Source: Dryocola sp051307055
GTDB taxonomy: Bacteria > Pseudomonadota > Gammaproteobacteria > Enterobacterales > Enterobacteriaceae
Length of the DNA: 64,000 nucleotides
Assembly (NCBI RefSeq): GCF_051307055.1
Contig: NZ_CP149994.1
Location: forward strand, 930,001-994,000
Direction: 5' to 3'
Shown here: positions 8,288-16,886 of the stretch, piece after piece
Layout: each line of letters starts with the position of its first letter
Position numbering within the stretch: the stretch's first letter is position 1
The notes under the pieces: generated by a model
Database searches by the model: none
What the model was told of the DNA's origin: nothing
The model's input: the letters and a program-made list of their open reading frames with translations, nothing else
Translations under genes and position numbers: made by a program

Positions 8288-9736
8288 ATGAAGTTTATCA
8301 TTAAATTGTTCCCGGAAATCACCATCAAGAGCCAATCTGTGCGCATACGCTTTATTAAAATGCTCACCGGGAACATTCGTAACGTTTTAAAACACTACGA
8401 TGAAGACCTGGCGGTTGTCCGCCACTGGGATCATATCGAAGTTCGCGCCAAAGACGAAAACAAGCGCATCACCATCCGCGAAGCCCTGACCCGCATTCCC
8501 GGCATCCATCATATTCTTGAAGTCGAAGATGTGCCGTATACCGATATGCACAATATCTTCGAGCAGGCGCTGGAACTTTATCGCGACCAGCTGGAAGGTA
8601 AAACCTTCTGCGTGCGCGTTAAACGTCGTGGTAAGCATGAGTTTAGCTCCATTGAAGTGGAACGCTACGTTGGCGGCGGTTTAAACCAGCATATCGAATC
8701 TGCGCGCGTGAAGCTGACGCACCCGGAAGTGACGGTGAATCTGGAAATTGAAAACGATCGTCTGCTGCTGGTAAAAGGGCGTTATGAAGGCATCGGCGGT
8801 TTTCCTATCGGCACGCAGGAAGATGTGCTGTCGCTGATTTCCGGCGGCTTCGACTCCGGCGTTTCCAGCTATATGCTGATGCGTCGCGGCTGCCGCGTGC
8901 ATTACTGCTTCTTTAACCTGGGCGGCGCGGCGCATGAAATTGGCGTGAAACAGGTAGCCCACTATCTGTGGAACCGCTACGGCAGCTCCCACCGCGTGCG
9001 TTTCGTCGCGATCGATTTCGAGCCGGTGGTTGGCGAGATCCTTGAGAAAGTCGAAGACGGCCAGATGGGCGTGGTGCTCAAACGTATGTTTATGCGTGCG
9101 GCATCTCGCGTGGCCGAACGCTACGGCGTTCAGGCGCTGGTGACCGGCGAAGCGTTAGGCCAGGTTTCCAGCCAGACGCTGACCAACCTGCGTCTGATCG
9201 ACAACGTCTCCGATACGCTGATCCTGCGCCCGCTTATCTCGCATGATAAAGAGCACATCATCGATCTGGCCCGTGAAATCGGCACCGCTGATTTTGCGCG
9301 TACCATGCCGGAATACTGCGGTGTGATCTCAAAAAGCCCAACCGTGAAGGCGGTGAAGGCGAAGATTGAGGCGGAGGAAGCGAACTTCGATTTCTCTATC
9401 CTCGATAAGGTTGTCGAAGAAGCGACGAACATTGATATTCGCGATATCGCCACGCAGAGCACAGAAGTGGTTACCGAGGTTGAAACGGTAGGCGAGTTTG
9501 GCCCGAACGACGTGCTGCTGGATATCCGTTCCGTCGACGAGCAGGACGAGAAGCCGTTCCAGCAGGAAGGCGTGAGCGTTGCCTCGCTGCCGTTCTATAA
9601 GCTGAGCACTAAGTTTGGCGATTTAGACCAGAGCAAAACCTATCTGCTGTGGTGCGAGCGCGGCGTGATGAGCCGCCTGCAGGCGCTGTACCTGCGTGAG
9701 CAGGGCTTTAACAACGTGAAGGTTTTTCGCGCTTGA
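8288..9736 (+). CDS. thiI: ThiI, tRNA 4-thiouridine and thiazole sulfurtransferase
   Basis: Adds sulfur to uridine 8 of tRNA and supplies sulfur for the thiamine thiazole. The ATG at 8288 gives 482 aa starting MKFIIKLFPEITIKSQ, as in E. coli; an in-frame ATG nine bases earlier is less likely. Domains: ferredoxin-like and THUMP at the N terminus, a PP-loop ATPase (SGGFDSGVSS near residue 186), and a C-terminal rhodanese domain with the persulfide cysteine in LLWCERGVMS. The partner cysteine lies in MPEYCGVISKSP. Confidence 0.97.
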   Translation: MKFIIKLFPEITIKSQSVRIRFIKMLTGNIRNVLKHYDEDLAVVRHWDHIEVRAKDENKRITIREALTRIPGIHHILEVEDVPYTDMHNIFEQALELYRDQLEGKTFCVRVKRRGKHEFSSIEVERYVGGGLNQHIESARVKLTHPEVTVNLEIENDRLLLVKGRYEGIGGFPIGTQEDVLSLISGGFDSGVSSYMLMRRGCRVHYCFFNLGGAAHEIGVKQVAHYLWNRYGSSHRVRFVAIDFEPVVGEILEKVEDGQMGVVLKRMFMRAASRVAERYGVQALVTGEALGQVSSQTLTNLRLIDNVSDTLILRPLISHDKEHIIDLAREIGTADFARTMPEYCGVISKSPTVKAVKAKIEAEEANFDFSILDKVVEEATNIDIRDIATQSTEVVTEVETVGEFGPNDVLLDIRSVDEQDEKPFQQEGVSVASLPFYKLSTKFGDLDQSKTYLLWCERGVMSRLQALYLREQGFNNVKVFRA

Positions 9737-9741
9737 TTGTT

Positions 9742-9768
9742 GGCCCTCTCCCTTTCAGGGAGAGGGCC
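9742..9768. terminator. Bidirectional hairpin between thiI and yajL
   Basis: GGCCCTCTCCCT (9742-9753) pairs perfectly with 9757-9768 around the loop TTC. It lies five bases after the thiI stop and just after the end of the convergent yajL. There is no long T tract on either side, so it may act mainly as a 3' stabiliser. Confidence 0.6.
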
Positions 9769-9773
9769 ATAAT

Positions 9774-10367
9774 TCAATAATCCCGGTAGCTGTAAATCCC
9801 TGCGGCCATCACCAGCTGCTGCGAAACCTCATGCGCTTTTTCACGGCCAACCAGTAAATCGATAATCTTCAGCCCAAAATCTATCGCCGTGCCCGGCCCC
9901 TGGCTGGTCAGCAAATTAACTCTTGGGTCCCAGACTACGCGTTTGTCCTGCCATTGATCGTCCGGAATGGTCTCTTTCAGGCCCGGATAACCCGTCATGT
10001 TGCCGATGGGGAAAATCTCATGCGCAACAAGAACGGTGCCCGCTGCGGCGCAGATAGCCGCCACAATGCGCCCGGAGAGATGGAACTGGCGCACGGTTTC
10101 TACCAGCAGCGGGCTGTCGCGGAAACATTCCGCGCCTTTTATTCCGCCAGGTAATACGATGATGTCGAAATCCCCGTCGGCCACCTCTACCAGCGGCGCA
10201 TCGGCGACCAGCCTGACGCCGCGTGAGCAGGTGATAGTGAGATCGCCGCTGCTTGCAACGCTTGCCGTCGTGACCTTAATGCCGCCGCGCACCAGTAAAT
10301 CAATGGTGGTAACGGCCTCCATCTCCTCACTCCCAGGCGCCAGACAGACCAGAGCTCGAACGCTCAT
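9774..10367 (-). CDS. yajL: YajL, DJ-1/PfpI family chaperone or deglycase
   Basis: Member of the DJ-1 superfamily; E. coli YajL protects thiol proteins under oxidative stress and has been reported as a chaperone and protein deglycase. The reactive cysteine C106 sits in the nucleophile elbow AAICAAAG, with PGGIKGAECFRDS and TSQGPGTAIDFGL also conserved. Two candidate starts occur. The second ATG (10367, MSVRALVCLAPGS) is seven bases from AAGGAG, while the first (10373) is only one base away, so the second is chosen. It overlaps the end of panE by 41 bases, as in E. coli. Confidence 0.95.
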   Translation of the reverse strand: MSVRALVCLAPGSEEMEAVTTIDLLVRGGIKVTTASVASSGDLTITCSRGVRLVADAPLVEVADGDFDIIVLPGGIKGAECFRDSPLLVETVRQFHLSGRIVAAICAAAGTVLVAHEIFPIGNMTGYPGLKETIPDDQWQDKRVVWDPRVNLLTSQGPGTAIDFGLKIIDLLVGREKAHEVSQQLVMAAGIYSYRDY

Positions 10368-11241
10368 ATTCATTCTCCTTACGCTTAATCAGCTCATACA
10401 GTCGGCTATTGACCGGCACGGACAGGCCATGGGCCCGCGCGCGCTGCAGTAGATATCCGGTGATATAGTCAATTTCGGTGTGGCGCTGCACGCGCACATC
10501 CTGCAGCATGGACGAAATGTTCGCCGCCGTGCTGTCGATAACCTGCTCCACATAATAAAGCAGGCTTTCAGGTGAGGTATGGTGGCCGTCGCGCTCCATG
10601 ACCAGCGCCACTTCGTTGCAGATGCTCACCACCTCGTCGTGATGATGTTTTAACTCGCCGTTAGGGCAGTTGTAGAGCGCGGTCAGCGGGTTGATAACGC
10701 AGTTCACCGCCAGCTTATTCCAGCTCGCCGGGAGAATGTTATCGTGCCAGGCGACATCGGACAGGGCGTGGTGCAAGACATCAGCCAGAGCGCTGAAATC
10801 GCTGCCCGCTGCGTTACCCGGCCCGATATGCGTGGTGCCGTTTGCTACGTGAACGATAACGCTGCCATCACGTTTTGCCGCATGGGTGGTGACGCCCAAC
10901 AGTAAAGGCTGGCGCAGCGTCCTTAATTCTTCCAGCGTGCCCATGCCATTGTGCAGCAGCAGGATGGCGCTGGACTCCGGCAGCCTCGCAGCCAGCGTTT
11001 TGACGGCCCCGGAAACCTGCCAGGCCTTGAGCGTCACCAGCAGCAGATCGCAGCCGGCGAGAAAATCGGGATCGTTGGCCGTGAGCGATTCATTAAAAAT
11101 GCTGCCGTCCACGTCGACCAGATTTACAGAACAGAAAGGTTGAGGAACCCGTAGCCAGCCCTGGACCTCATGTCCCTGTTTATAAAGTGATGCCAGCCAG
11201 AGCTGGCCTAAAGCACCGCAACCCAGAACGGTGATTTTCAT
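10327..11241 (-). CDS. panE: PanE, 2-dehydropantoate 2-reductase
   Basis: NADPH-dependent reduction of ketopantoate to pantoate, a step of pantothenate and coenzyme A synthesis. 304 aa with the N-terminal dinucleotide-binding signature VLGCGALGQLW (5-15), the catalytic lysine K176 in SWNKLAVNCVINPLTAL, and the C-terminal helical domain. Upstream of and overlapping yajL; divergent from yajQ. Confidence 0.97.
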   Translation of the reverse strand: MKITVLGCGALGQLWLASLYKQGHEVQGWLRVPQPFCSVNLVDVDGSIFNESLTANDPDFLAGCDLLLVTLKAWQVSGAVKTLAARLPESSAILLLHNGMGTLEELRTLRQPLLLGVTTHAAKRDGSVIVHVANGTTHIGPGNAAGSDFSALADVLHHALSDVAWHDNILPASWNKLAVNCVINPLTALYNCPNGELKHHHDEVVSICNEVALVMERDGHHTSPESLLYYVEQVIDSTAANISSMLQDVRVQRHTEIDYITGYLLQRARAHGLSVPVNSRLYELIKRKENEYERSSSGLSGAWE

Positions 11242-11379
11242 TTTGCCTCCCCATCCACAAACTGCGTAGATGTTTTGCGTAAACTATATTATATCGGGTT
11301 CTCTCCTGCTTTAACGGGTTGTTTTGCGCGGCCCAGCGGGTATGATGCAACGCAACAAAAAAGAGAGGGAGAAGAAAAC

Positions 11380-11871
11380 ATGCCATCTTTTGACATCGTG
11401 TCTGAAATCGATATCCAGGAAGTGCGTAACGCGATCGAAAACGCGGAGCGCGAGGTCGCTACGCGTTTCGACTTCCGCAACGTGCCGGCAACCTTTGAAC
11501 TGAATGAAAAAAATCAGTCCATTAAGGTCGCCAGCGAGTCTGACTTTCAGGTTAACCAGCTGCTGGATATTCTGCGTGCCAAACTGCTCAAGCGCGGCAT
11601 CGAAGGCGCTTCAATCGACGTGCCGGAAGATTTCGTGCACAGCGGTAAAACCTGGAGCGTAGAGGCTAAGCTCAAGCAGGGCATTGAAGCTGCGATTGCC
11701 AAGAAAATTGTGAAGCTGATTAAAGACAGCAAGACCAAAGTTCAGGTGCAGATTCAGGGTGAAGAGCTGCGCGTAACGGGCAAATCCCGTGACGATTTAC
11801 AGAGCGCAATGGCGCTGGTGCGTGGCGGAGATTTGGGACAGCCGTTCCAGTTTAAAAACTTCCGCGACTGA
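11380..11871 (+). CDS. yajQ: YajQ, nucleotide-binding UPF0234 protein
   Basis: Small two-domain protein of 163 aa. E. coli YajQ binds nucleotides and tRNA, and homologues elsewhere bind cyclic di-GMP, but its role in enterobacteria is not firmly known. The start at 11380 (MPSFDIVSEIDIQEVRNAIE) is chosen over an upstream in-frame ATG at 11275 by homology and by the purine-rich AGAGAGGGAGAAG ahead of it. Confidence 0.96.
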   Translation: MPSFDIVSEIDIQEVRNAIENAEREVATRFDFRNVPATFELNEKNQSIKVASESDFQVNQLLDILRAKLLKRGIEGASIDVPEDFVHSGKTWSVEAKLKQGIEAAIAKKIVKLIKDSKTKVQVQIQGEELRVTGKSRDDLQSAMALVRGGDLGQPFQFKNFRD

Positions 11872-11889
11872 TCTTCAGTAGATCGCGCT

Positions 11890-11936
11890 AAAAAACGCTT
11901 ACCGGCCCTGCATGATTAATGCAGGGCCGGTAAGCG
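11890..11936 (-). terminator. Strong terminator hairpin of yajR
   Basis: An 18-bp perfect stem (11896-11913 with 11919-11936) and loop GATTA lies between the convergent yajQ and yajR stops. On the minus strand the stem is followed by six T residues (complement of 11890-11895), so it fits a rho-independent terminator for yajR. It could also trim yajQ transcripts. Confidence 0.8.
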
Positions 11937-11951
11937 CCGCGCCGCCCGCCG

Positions 11952-13316
11952 CTATAGCGTCCCTTTCACCAGCTGCTCAATCTCAAATCTGTTCGTCACC
12001 TTGCTGTCGATCTTCACATAGGCGCTGCGCTCCTGCGTAATTATGTTCGCATCGCTCACGCCCGGCTGCGCCAGTAATCTTGCTTTCAGCTGCAGATCGT
12101 TTGCCGCATTTTCCGGCAGCTCGATGCGCAGGCTGGCCACGTAAGGCGGTTCTTTCATGGTGGTACTCACCAGCAGCCAGACCATTGCCAGCAGGGCGCC
12201 CGCCAGGAAGACGGTTTGCGAGTCAAACATGCCGTCCAGCCAGCCGCCTAATGAACCGCCAATCGCCACGCCGATAAACTGACTGGTGGAGTAAATCCCC
12301 ATCGCCGTGCCTTTGTAGCCTGCAGGCGATTCCTTGCTGATAAGCGACGGCAGAATGGCCTCCATCAGATTAAAGGCGAGGAAGAAGAGCTGCACGCCAA
12401 GCACCAGTTCCCAGAAGTGCGGCCCGGAGCCCCAGAGTACAATCTCCGCAATCAGCAGCAGCGCCACGCAGCCGACAAACACCCGCTTCATGCGGCGCTT
12501 CACTTCGGCGTAAATGATAAAGGGCACGACGGAGGCAAAGGCTATCAGCATCGTACAGAGATAAATTTTCCAGTGCTCCGCGGCAGGGAAGCCCGCCTGC
12601 TCAAGCTGGCCGGGCAGGGCGACAAAGGTGGACATCAGCATGATGTGCAGACACATAATGCCGAAGTTAAGCTTCAGCAGCTTAGGTTCAGCGAGAACCT
12701 TGCTAAAGCAGCCCTTCACCATCCCGGATTCGCGGTTCAGCACGTGGTTTTCTGTATTCGGCACCACCCAAAGGGTGATTACAATGCCGGCTGTCGCCAG
12801 AATCGCAATCATCCAGAACAGGGCATTCAGGCCGAAAGAGTGGGTAATAATTGGGCCAAGCACCATGGCAATGGCAAAGGTGACGCCGAAGCTGACGCCG
12901 ATAAACGCCATCGCTTTGGTGCGGTTTTGTTCGCGGGTGAGATCGGAAAGCAGCGCCATTACGGCGGCGGCAATGGCGCCTGAGCCCTGCAGCGCGCGGC
13001 CAAGGATCACGCCCCAGATAGAATCCGAAAGGGCGGCCAGTACGCTACCGAGCACGAAGATAAGCAATCCGCCAACGATCAGCGGCTTGCGGCCGATACG
13101 GTCAGAGAGCAAACCAAAGGGGATCTGAAAGATAGCCTGCGCCAGGCCATAAATACCGATTGCGAATCCAATCAGCGCTTCGCTTGCGCCCTGCAGCGCC
13201 ATTCCGTAAGTGGTAAGAACCGGTAACACCATAAACATGCCGAGCATGCGGAGTGAAAATACCGTGCCTAAACCCCACGTCGCACGTAGTTCGACGGGCG
13301 TCATTTTGTAATCGTT
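11952..13316 (-). CDS. yajR: YajR, MFS transporter with C-terminal ferredoxin-like domain
   Basis: Putative proton-driven drug exporter of the major facilitator superfamily in the inner membrane. The start at 13316 (MNDYKMTPVELRATWGLG) gives 454 aa, the E. coli length, with GAGGTGG ahead of it; an in-frame ATG ten codons upstream is not needed. Twelve hydrophobic segments, MFS motif A between helices 2 and 3 (GLLSDRIGRKPLI), and a C-terminal cytosolic domain ending VTNRFEIEQLVKGTL are visible. The natural substrate is not known. Confidence 0.95.
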   Translation of the reverse strand, partial: NDYKMTPVELRATWGLGTVFSLRMLGMFMVLPVLTTYGMALQGASEALIGFAIGIYGLAQAIFQIPFGLLSDRIGRKPLIVGGLLIFVLGSVLAALSDSIWGVILGRALQGSGAIAAAVMALLSDLTREQNRTKAMAFIGVSFGVTFAIAMVLGPIITHSFGLNALFWMIAILATAGIVITLWVVPNTENHVLNRESGMVKGCFSKVLAEPKLLKLNFGIMCLHIMLMSTFVALPGQLEQAGFPAAEHWKIYLCTMLIAFASVVPFIIYAEVKRRMKRVFVGCVALLLIAEIVLWGSGPHFWELVLGVQLFFLAFNLMEAILPSLISKESPAGYKGTAMGIYSTSQFIGVAIGGSLGGWLDGMFDSQTVFLAGALLAMVWLLVSTTMKEPPYVASLRIELPENAANDLQLKARLLAQPGVSDANIITQERSAYVKIDSKVTNRFEIEQLVKGTL

Positions 13317-13572
13317 CATTTCCACCTCAGATGAAAAACCGGACATAGTGTAGTGCGTAGGCAGGGGAGGGTAAACGTTTGGTTGTTTAACAAATATTAC
13401 AGGGCGAAATTATTGATGCTCATAGTAAAAAAGGGCGCTGATGTACTCTCAGCCGCCTGACAAAATTTGCAGCATTTTAATACGGTGCCGGGAAGGTATA
13501 AAAGCAAAGGGCAACGTCTTCGGGGGTAAATCAAACCGTCGAAAAGCGTGGTTTTACAGCAATAAAAAAGGA

Positions 13573-13582
13573 CGCTTATGCG
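13573..13582. repeat. Left target-site duplication of the IS4-family element
   Basis: CGCTTATGCG, repeated exactly at 15004-15013 on the other side of the element. The target is the loop and inner stem of a hairpin terminator between yajR and cyoE. Confidence 0.92.
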
Positions 13583-13639
13583 TAATGCCGATCAGTTAAG
13601 ACAAAAATGATCGGTTGAACGATCCGGCAGTTCTGCAAG

Positions 13640-13673
13640 AATCCGTAATCTCTCAGGGATTACGGATTTTTTT
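13640..13673 (+). terminator. Inward terminator-like hairpin just before the transposase start
   Basis: AATCCGTAATC (13640-13650) pairs perfectly with GATTACGGATT (13658-13668) and is followed by a T run reaching the ATG at 13674. Transcripts entering from outside should stop or have the start codon occluded here. No Shine-Dalgarno sequence is visible ahead of the ATG, so transposase translation is probably weak. Confidence 0.8.
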
Positions 13674-14990
13674 ATGCTTCTCAGTCAGGCTCTCGATATC
13701 GTTCATAACTTTACTCCCCAGGAGTTCTCGACGCTTTCTGATCTCCTTTCTCCTGAGCTCATTGACGAGTGTCTCGCTGATACCGGCACAGTGACGTTAC
13801 GAAAGCGCAGGTTGTCGATGGAAATGATGGTCTGGGCGGTGACCGGCATGGCACTTTTTCGCTCCCATTCGATGAGCCAGCTCGTCTCACATCTGGATAT
13901 CCTTCTGCCGGGGAAAAGGCCCTTTGTCGCGCCCAGCGCGGTTGTGCAGGCCCTGCAGCGGTTTGGAGAAGATGTTATCCGGTTAATGTTTGAGAAAACG
14001 CAGCGCCTGTGGTTCGAAAAGACCCCGCTGTCGCACTGGAACGGACTGACTCTGATGGCTGTGGATGGCACCGTATGGCGCACACCTGACACACCAGAAA
14101 ATGATGCGGCCTTCGGGCGAACGGCCAATATTAATAAGTGCTCTGAATGGCCGCAGGTGCGCATGGTCTGTCAGATGGAAGTCACCAGCCACCTGCTGTC
14201 AGCGGCTGCGTTCGACAGCGTCTGCGCAAGTGGCGAAGCCGATCTCGCCGCTCAGCTTATCCCACAGACCCCCGATCACTCTCTGACCCTCTTCGATAAG
14301 GGTTTTTATGCGCTGGGTCTGCTACACGCCTGGCAGTCGGCCGGAACGGAAACACACTGGATGCTGCCGCTGCGTAAAGGGGCACAGTACCGTGTTGTCC
14401 GTAGCTTAGGGGCCGGGCAGGAGTTGGTGGAGTTACAGCTATCGCCTCAGGCGAAGAAAAAATGGCAGGGTGCTGCAGACACGCTGACGGCAAGGCTTAT
14501 CAGCAAAGAACTCAATGGAAAAACGGTTCAAATCCTGACATCCATGTGCGATCCCCTGAGATACCCGAAAGCGGATGTCGTGGATTTATACAGCCATCGC
14601 TGGGAAATAGAGCATGGGTTCCGCGAGATGAAACAGCACCTGCTGAATAATGAGCTGACGCTGAGAAGTAAAAAGCCAGAACTTGTGCGTCAGGAGCTGT
14701 GGGGCGTGGTCCTGGCCTATAACCTTCTGAGGTTCATGATGGCGCAGATGGCGTACAGTTTGAAAGGTGTGGAACCTTATCAGATGAGTTTTAAGCAGTC
14801 CGCATTGTACCTGAGAAGTCAGCTGAGCGTGCTACCGGGCGTCTCACCGGGAAAAATACCGCGGATAATGGAAGAGATAATGGCGATGGCTTCAGGGCTG
14901 GTGCTGCCGGAAAGAAGAGTGCGACATTACCCCAGGGCGGTAAAAAAGAGGCCACAACGTTATCCGTTGCGGCCTCCATTAAGATCTTAA
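13674..14990 (+). CDS. IS4-family transposase
   Basis: DDE transposase of 438 aa (canonical IS4: 442). Acidic residues are D131 (MAVDGTVWRTPDT) and D208 (LTLFDKGFYALG). The IS4 signature Y-x2-R-x3-E-x6-K is exact: Y306, R309, E313 and K320 in YSHRWEIEHGFREMK. The TAA stop (14988-14990) lies inside the right inverted repeat. No frameshift or internal stop is seen, so the element could be active. Confidence 0.95.
   Translation: MLLSQALDIVHNFTPQEFSTLSDLLSPELIDECLADTGTVTLRKRRLSMEMMVWAVTGMALFRSHSMSQLVSHLDILLPGKRPFVAPSAVVQALQRFGEDVIRLMFEKTQRLWFEKTPLSHWNGLTLMAVDGTVWRTPDTPENDAAFGRTANINKCSEWPQVRMVCQMEVTSHLLSAAAFDSVCASGEADLAAQLIPQTPDHSLTLFDKGFYALGLLHAWQSAGTETHWMLPLRKGAQYRVVRSLGAGQELVELQLSPQAKKKWQGAADTLTARLISKELNGKTVQILTSMCDPLRYPKADVVDLYSHRWEIEHGFREMKQHLLNNELTLRSKKPELVRQELWGVVLAYNLLRFMMAQMAYSLKGVEPYQMSFKQSALYLRSQLSVLPGVSPGKIPRIMEEIMAMASGLVLPERRVRHYPRAVKKRPQRYPLRPPLRS
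14942..14976 (-). terminator. Inward terminator at the right end of the IS element
   Basis: On the minus strand, 14976-14965 pairs with 14959-14948 (12 bp with one G-U) around a five-base loop and is followed by six T residues (complement of 14942-14947). It faces transcription coming out of the cyo operon and overlaps the end of the transposase gene. It may replace the cyo terminator that the insertion destroyed. Confidence 0.75.
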
Positions 14991-15003
14991 CTGACAAGCA
15001 TTA

Positions 15004-15013
15004 CGCTTATGCG
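15004..15013. repeat. Right target-site duplication of the IS4-family element
   Basis: Second copy of CGCTTATGCG, 22 bases downstream of the cyoE stop. Joining the flanks without the element restores a stem read on the minus strand as AAAAGGGCGC-ATAA-GCGTCCTTTT plus a T tract. Confidence 0.92.
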
Positions 15014-15034
15014 CCCTTTTATGCGATGCATGGT

Positions 15035-15922
15035 TTACCAGACGTAAGTCAGCAGATTGTGGGAATCCGGCACCATAAAGTCGACGGACATCATCACGGA
15101 GAGAGAGGTAATGGCGACGATGGAAAAGACGAACAGTTTGCGCGCCCAGACCTTATCGTCTTCCACTTTATAACCCCGCAGCGCCATGCCCAGCCACCAG
15201 ACGCTCACCGCCGCTGCGACGACCAGATATTTGTATCCGGCGTAACCGCCTAGCGTGAGCATCAGCGTTGCGACAGCAAAGGCGATGATATACAGCGTGA
15301 TGTGGTTCTTCGCAACCGAGATCCCTTTCACCACCGGCAGGACCGGAATATTGGCGGCCTGGTAATCTTTAAAGCGGAAGATGGCAATCGCATAGGAGTG
15401 CGGCATCTGCCACAGGCTAAAGATAGCCAGCAGGATCAGGGCGCCGGTATCGAACTCGTTGGTCACGGCACAATAGCCGATGACCGGAGGCGCCGCGCCG
15501 GAAAGGCTGCCAATCAGCGTGCCGTAAACGGATTTGCGCTTCATATAGAGGCTATAAACGCCCACGTAAACCACAAAGCCCATCACGCCGAGCCACATCG
15601 CCAGCGGATTCGCGCCAAACCACAGCAGCATGAAACCAGCAATACCCAACAAGGTGGCGTATACCAGCGAGGTTTTCGGCGAAATCAGGCCCTTAACCAG
15701 CACCCGATTCCTGGTTCTCTCCATCTTGCGGTCGATATCGCGGTCGATGAAGTTGTTATAAACACAACCTGATGCCACCACCAGCGACACCCCCACGAGG
15801 GTGAAGAGAAACAGGGGATAATCAATACTGCCCTTCGAGGCCAGTAAAAATCCCCCAATGACAGAAATTAAATTACCGAAAATAATTCCTGGTTTCGTTA
15901 CTTGCAGGTATTGCTTAATCAT
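15035..15922 (-). CDS. cyoE: CyoE, protoheme IX farnesyltransferase (heme O synthase)
   Basis: Integral membrane prenyltransferase that adds farnesyl to heme B, giving heme O for cytochrome bo3. The start at 15922 (MIKQYLQVTKPGIIFGNLIS) gives 295 aa, one less than E. coli; the open frame extends upstream only by chance. The UbiA-type motifs NNFIDRDIDRKMERT and several membrane helices are present. Last gene of the cyo operon. Its terminator has been split by the IS4-family element, whose right end is 32 bases from the cyoE stop. Confidence 0.97.
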   Translation of the reverse strand: MIKQYLQVTKPGIIFGNLISVIGGFLLASKGSIDYPLFLFTLVGVSLVVASGCVYNNFIDRDIDRKMERTRNRVLVKGLISPKTSLVYATLLGIAGFMLLWFGANPLAMWLGVMGFVVYVGVYSLYMKRKSVYGTLIGSLSGAAPPVIGYCAVTNEFDTGALILLAIFSLWQMPHSYAIAIFRFKDYQAANIPVLPVVKGISVAKNHITLYIIAFAVATLMLTLGGYAGYKYLVVAAAVSVWWLGMALRGYKVEDDKVWARKLFVFSIVAITSLSVMMSVDFMVPDSHNLLTYVW

Positions 15923-15933
15923 ACACGTCGCTC

Positions 15934-16263
15934 TTAGTGAACCATCATATTCTGGTTGAGGTTCCACATAATCCAGATCGAGCCGACCACCAGAATGGCA
16001 ATAATCAGCACCGTAAAGGCAAAGGCCACCAGGTTCCAACGCTCACTCGACGAGGTGTTCAGATGCAGGAAGCACACAAGGTGAACCAGAATCTGTATTA
16101 CCGCGGTAACCACCACCACACCGAGAATAGTGGAGTGGGATGCGCTACCCGTCATCACCATCCAAAACGGGATCGCCGTCAGGATGATCGACAGGATAAA
16201 ACCTGTCATATACGTCTTTACGCTACCGTGGTGGGCGCCGCCATGTTCAGTTGAATGACTCAT
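15934..16263 (-). CDS. cyoD: CyoD, cytochrome bo3 ubiquinol oxidase subunit IV
   Basis: Small membrane subunit (109 aa as in E. coli) of the proton-pumping terminal quinol oxidase. The start at 16263 (MSHSTEHGGAHHGSVKTYM) overlaps the cyoC stop by one base (TAATG), typical of translational coupling. Three hydrophobic helices are visible. Confidence 0.97.
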   Translation of the reverse strand: MSHSTEHGGAHHGSVKTYMTGFILSIILTAIPFWMVMTGSASHSTILGVVVVTAVIQILVHLVCFLHLNTSSSERWNLVAFAFTVLIIAILVVGSIWIMWNLNQNMMVH

Positions 16264-16886
16264 TACATTGCCCCCATCAGATAAACGACTGAGAATACAC
16301 AGATCCAAACCACGTCCAGGAAGTGCCAGAACAGGCTCAGGCACATCAGGCGAGCGCGGTTAGTGTTAGTCAGGCCGCGGCGCGCTACGTGGATCATCAT
16401 GAACGCCATCCACACCAGACCAGAAGTCACGTGCAGACCGTGGGTGCCTACCAGAGCAAAGAACCCTGACAGGAAGCCGCTGCGATCCGGACCGAAACCT
16501 TCGGTAATCAGGTGATGGAATTCATAGATTTCCATCCCGACGAAGCCCGCACCGCACAGGAAGGTCAGCGCCAGCCAGGAGATAACCTGGCTTTTGTTGC
16601 CTTTGTTCATGGCGATGATCGCCATGCCGTAGGTGATGGAGCTGAACAGCAGCAGGGCAGTTTCAACCAGCACAAACGGCAGTTCGAAAATGTCTTTCCC
16701 TGCAGGGCCGCCGGCAGTGCCGTTCACCAGAACGGCATAGGTAGCAAACAAGCAACAGAACAGAATGCAGTCGCTCATCAGGTAGATCCAGAAACCAAAG
16801 ACCTTATTGGTTCCCGCATCGTGATGCCCATGCTCTGCTACATGAGGAGCGTGGGCGCTAGCGTGAGTCAGAGTATCAGTTGACAT
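16263..16886 (-). CDS. cyoC: CyoC, cytochrome bo3 ubiquinol oxidase subunit III
   Basis: Membrane subunit III of the bo3 oxidase, 207 aa, three more than E. coli owing to a longer histidine-rich N terminus (HASAHAPHVAEHGHHD). Five hydrophobic helices and the conserved FALVGTHGLHVTSGLVWM and FWHFLDVVWICVF segments are present. Overlaps the end of cyoB by 11 bases. Confidence 0.97.
   Translation of the reverse strand: MSTDTLTHASAHAPHVAEHGHHDAGTNKVFGFWIYLMSDCILFCCLFATYAVLVNGTAGGPAGKDIFELPFVLVETALLLFSSITYGMAIIAMNKGNKSQVISWLALTFLCGAGFVGMEIYEFHHLITEGFGPDRSGFLSGFFALVGTHGLHVTSGLVWMAFMMIHVARRGLTNTNRARLMCLSLFWHFLDVVWICVFSVVYLMGAM

Larger units (their letters stand above)
13583..15003 (+). mobile_element. 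IS4-family insertion sequence, complete, 1421 bp
   Basis: Ends are 18-bp imperfect inverted repeats: TAATGCCGATCAGTTAAG (13583-13600) and, read inward from the right, TAATGCTTGTCAGTTAAG (14986-15003), with three mismatches. Both repeats and the length are close to canonical IS4 (1426 bp). The flanks carry a 10-bp direct repeat, CGCTTATGCG, at 13573-13582 and 15004-15013, extendable to 11 bp if one terminal A is shared. The single transposase gene is open. Matching ends, intact flanking repeats and an intact ORF point to a recent insertion. Confidence 0.95.

Noticed and set aside
15923..16039. 39-codon extension at the start of cyoE
   Set aside because: It overlaps the end of cyoD, and the known CyoE N terminus corresponds to MIKQYLQ at 15922.
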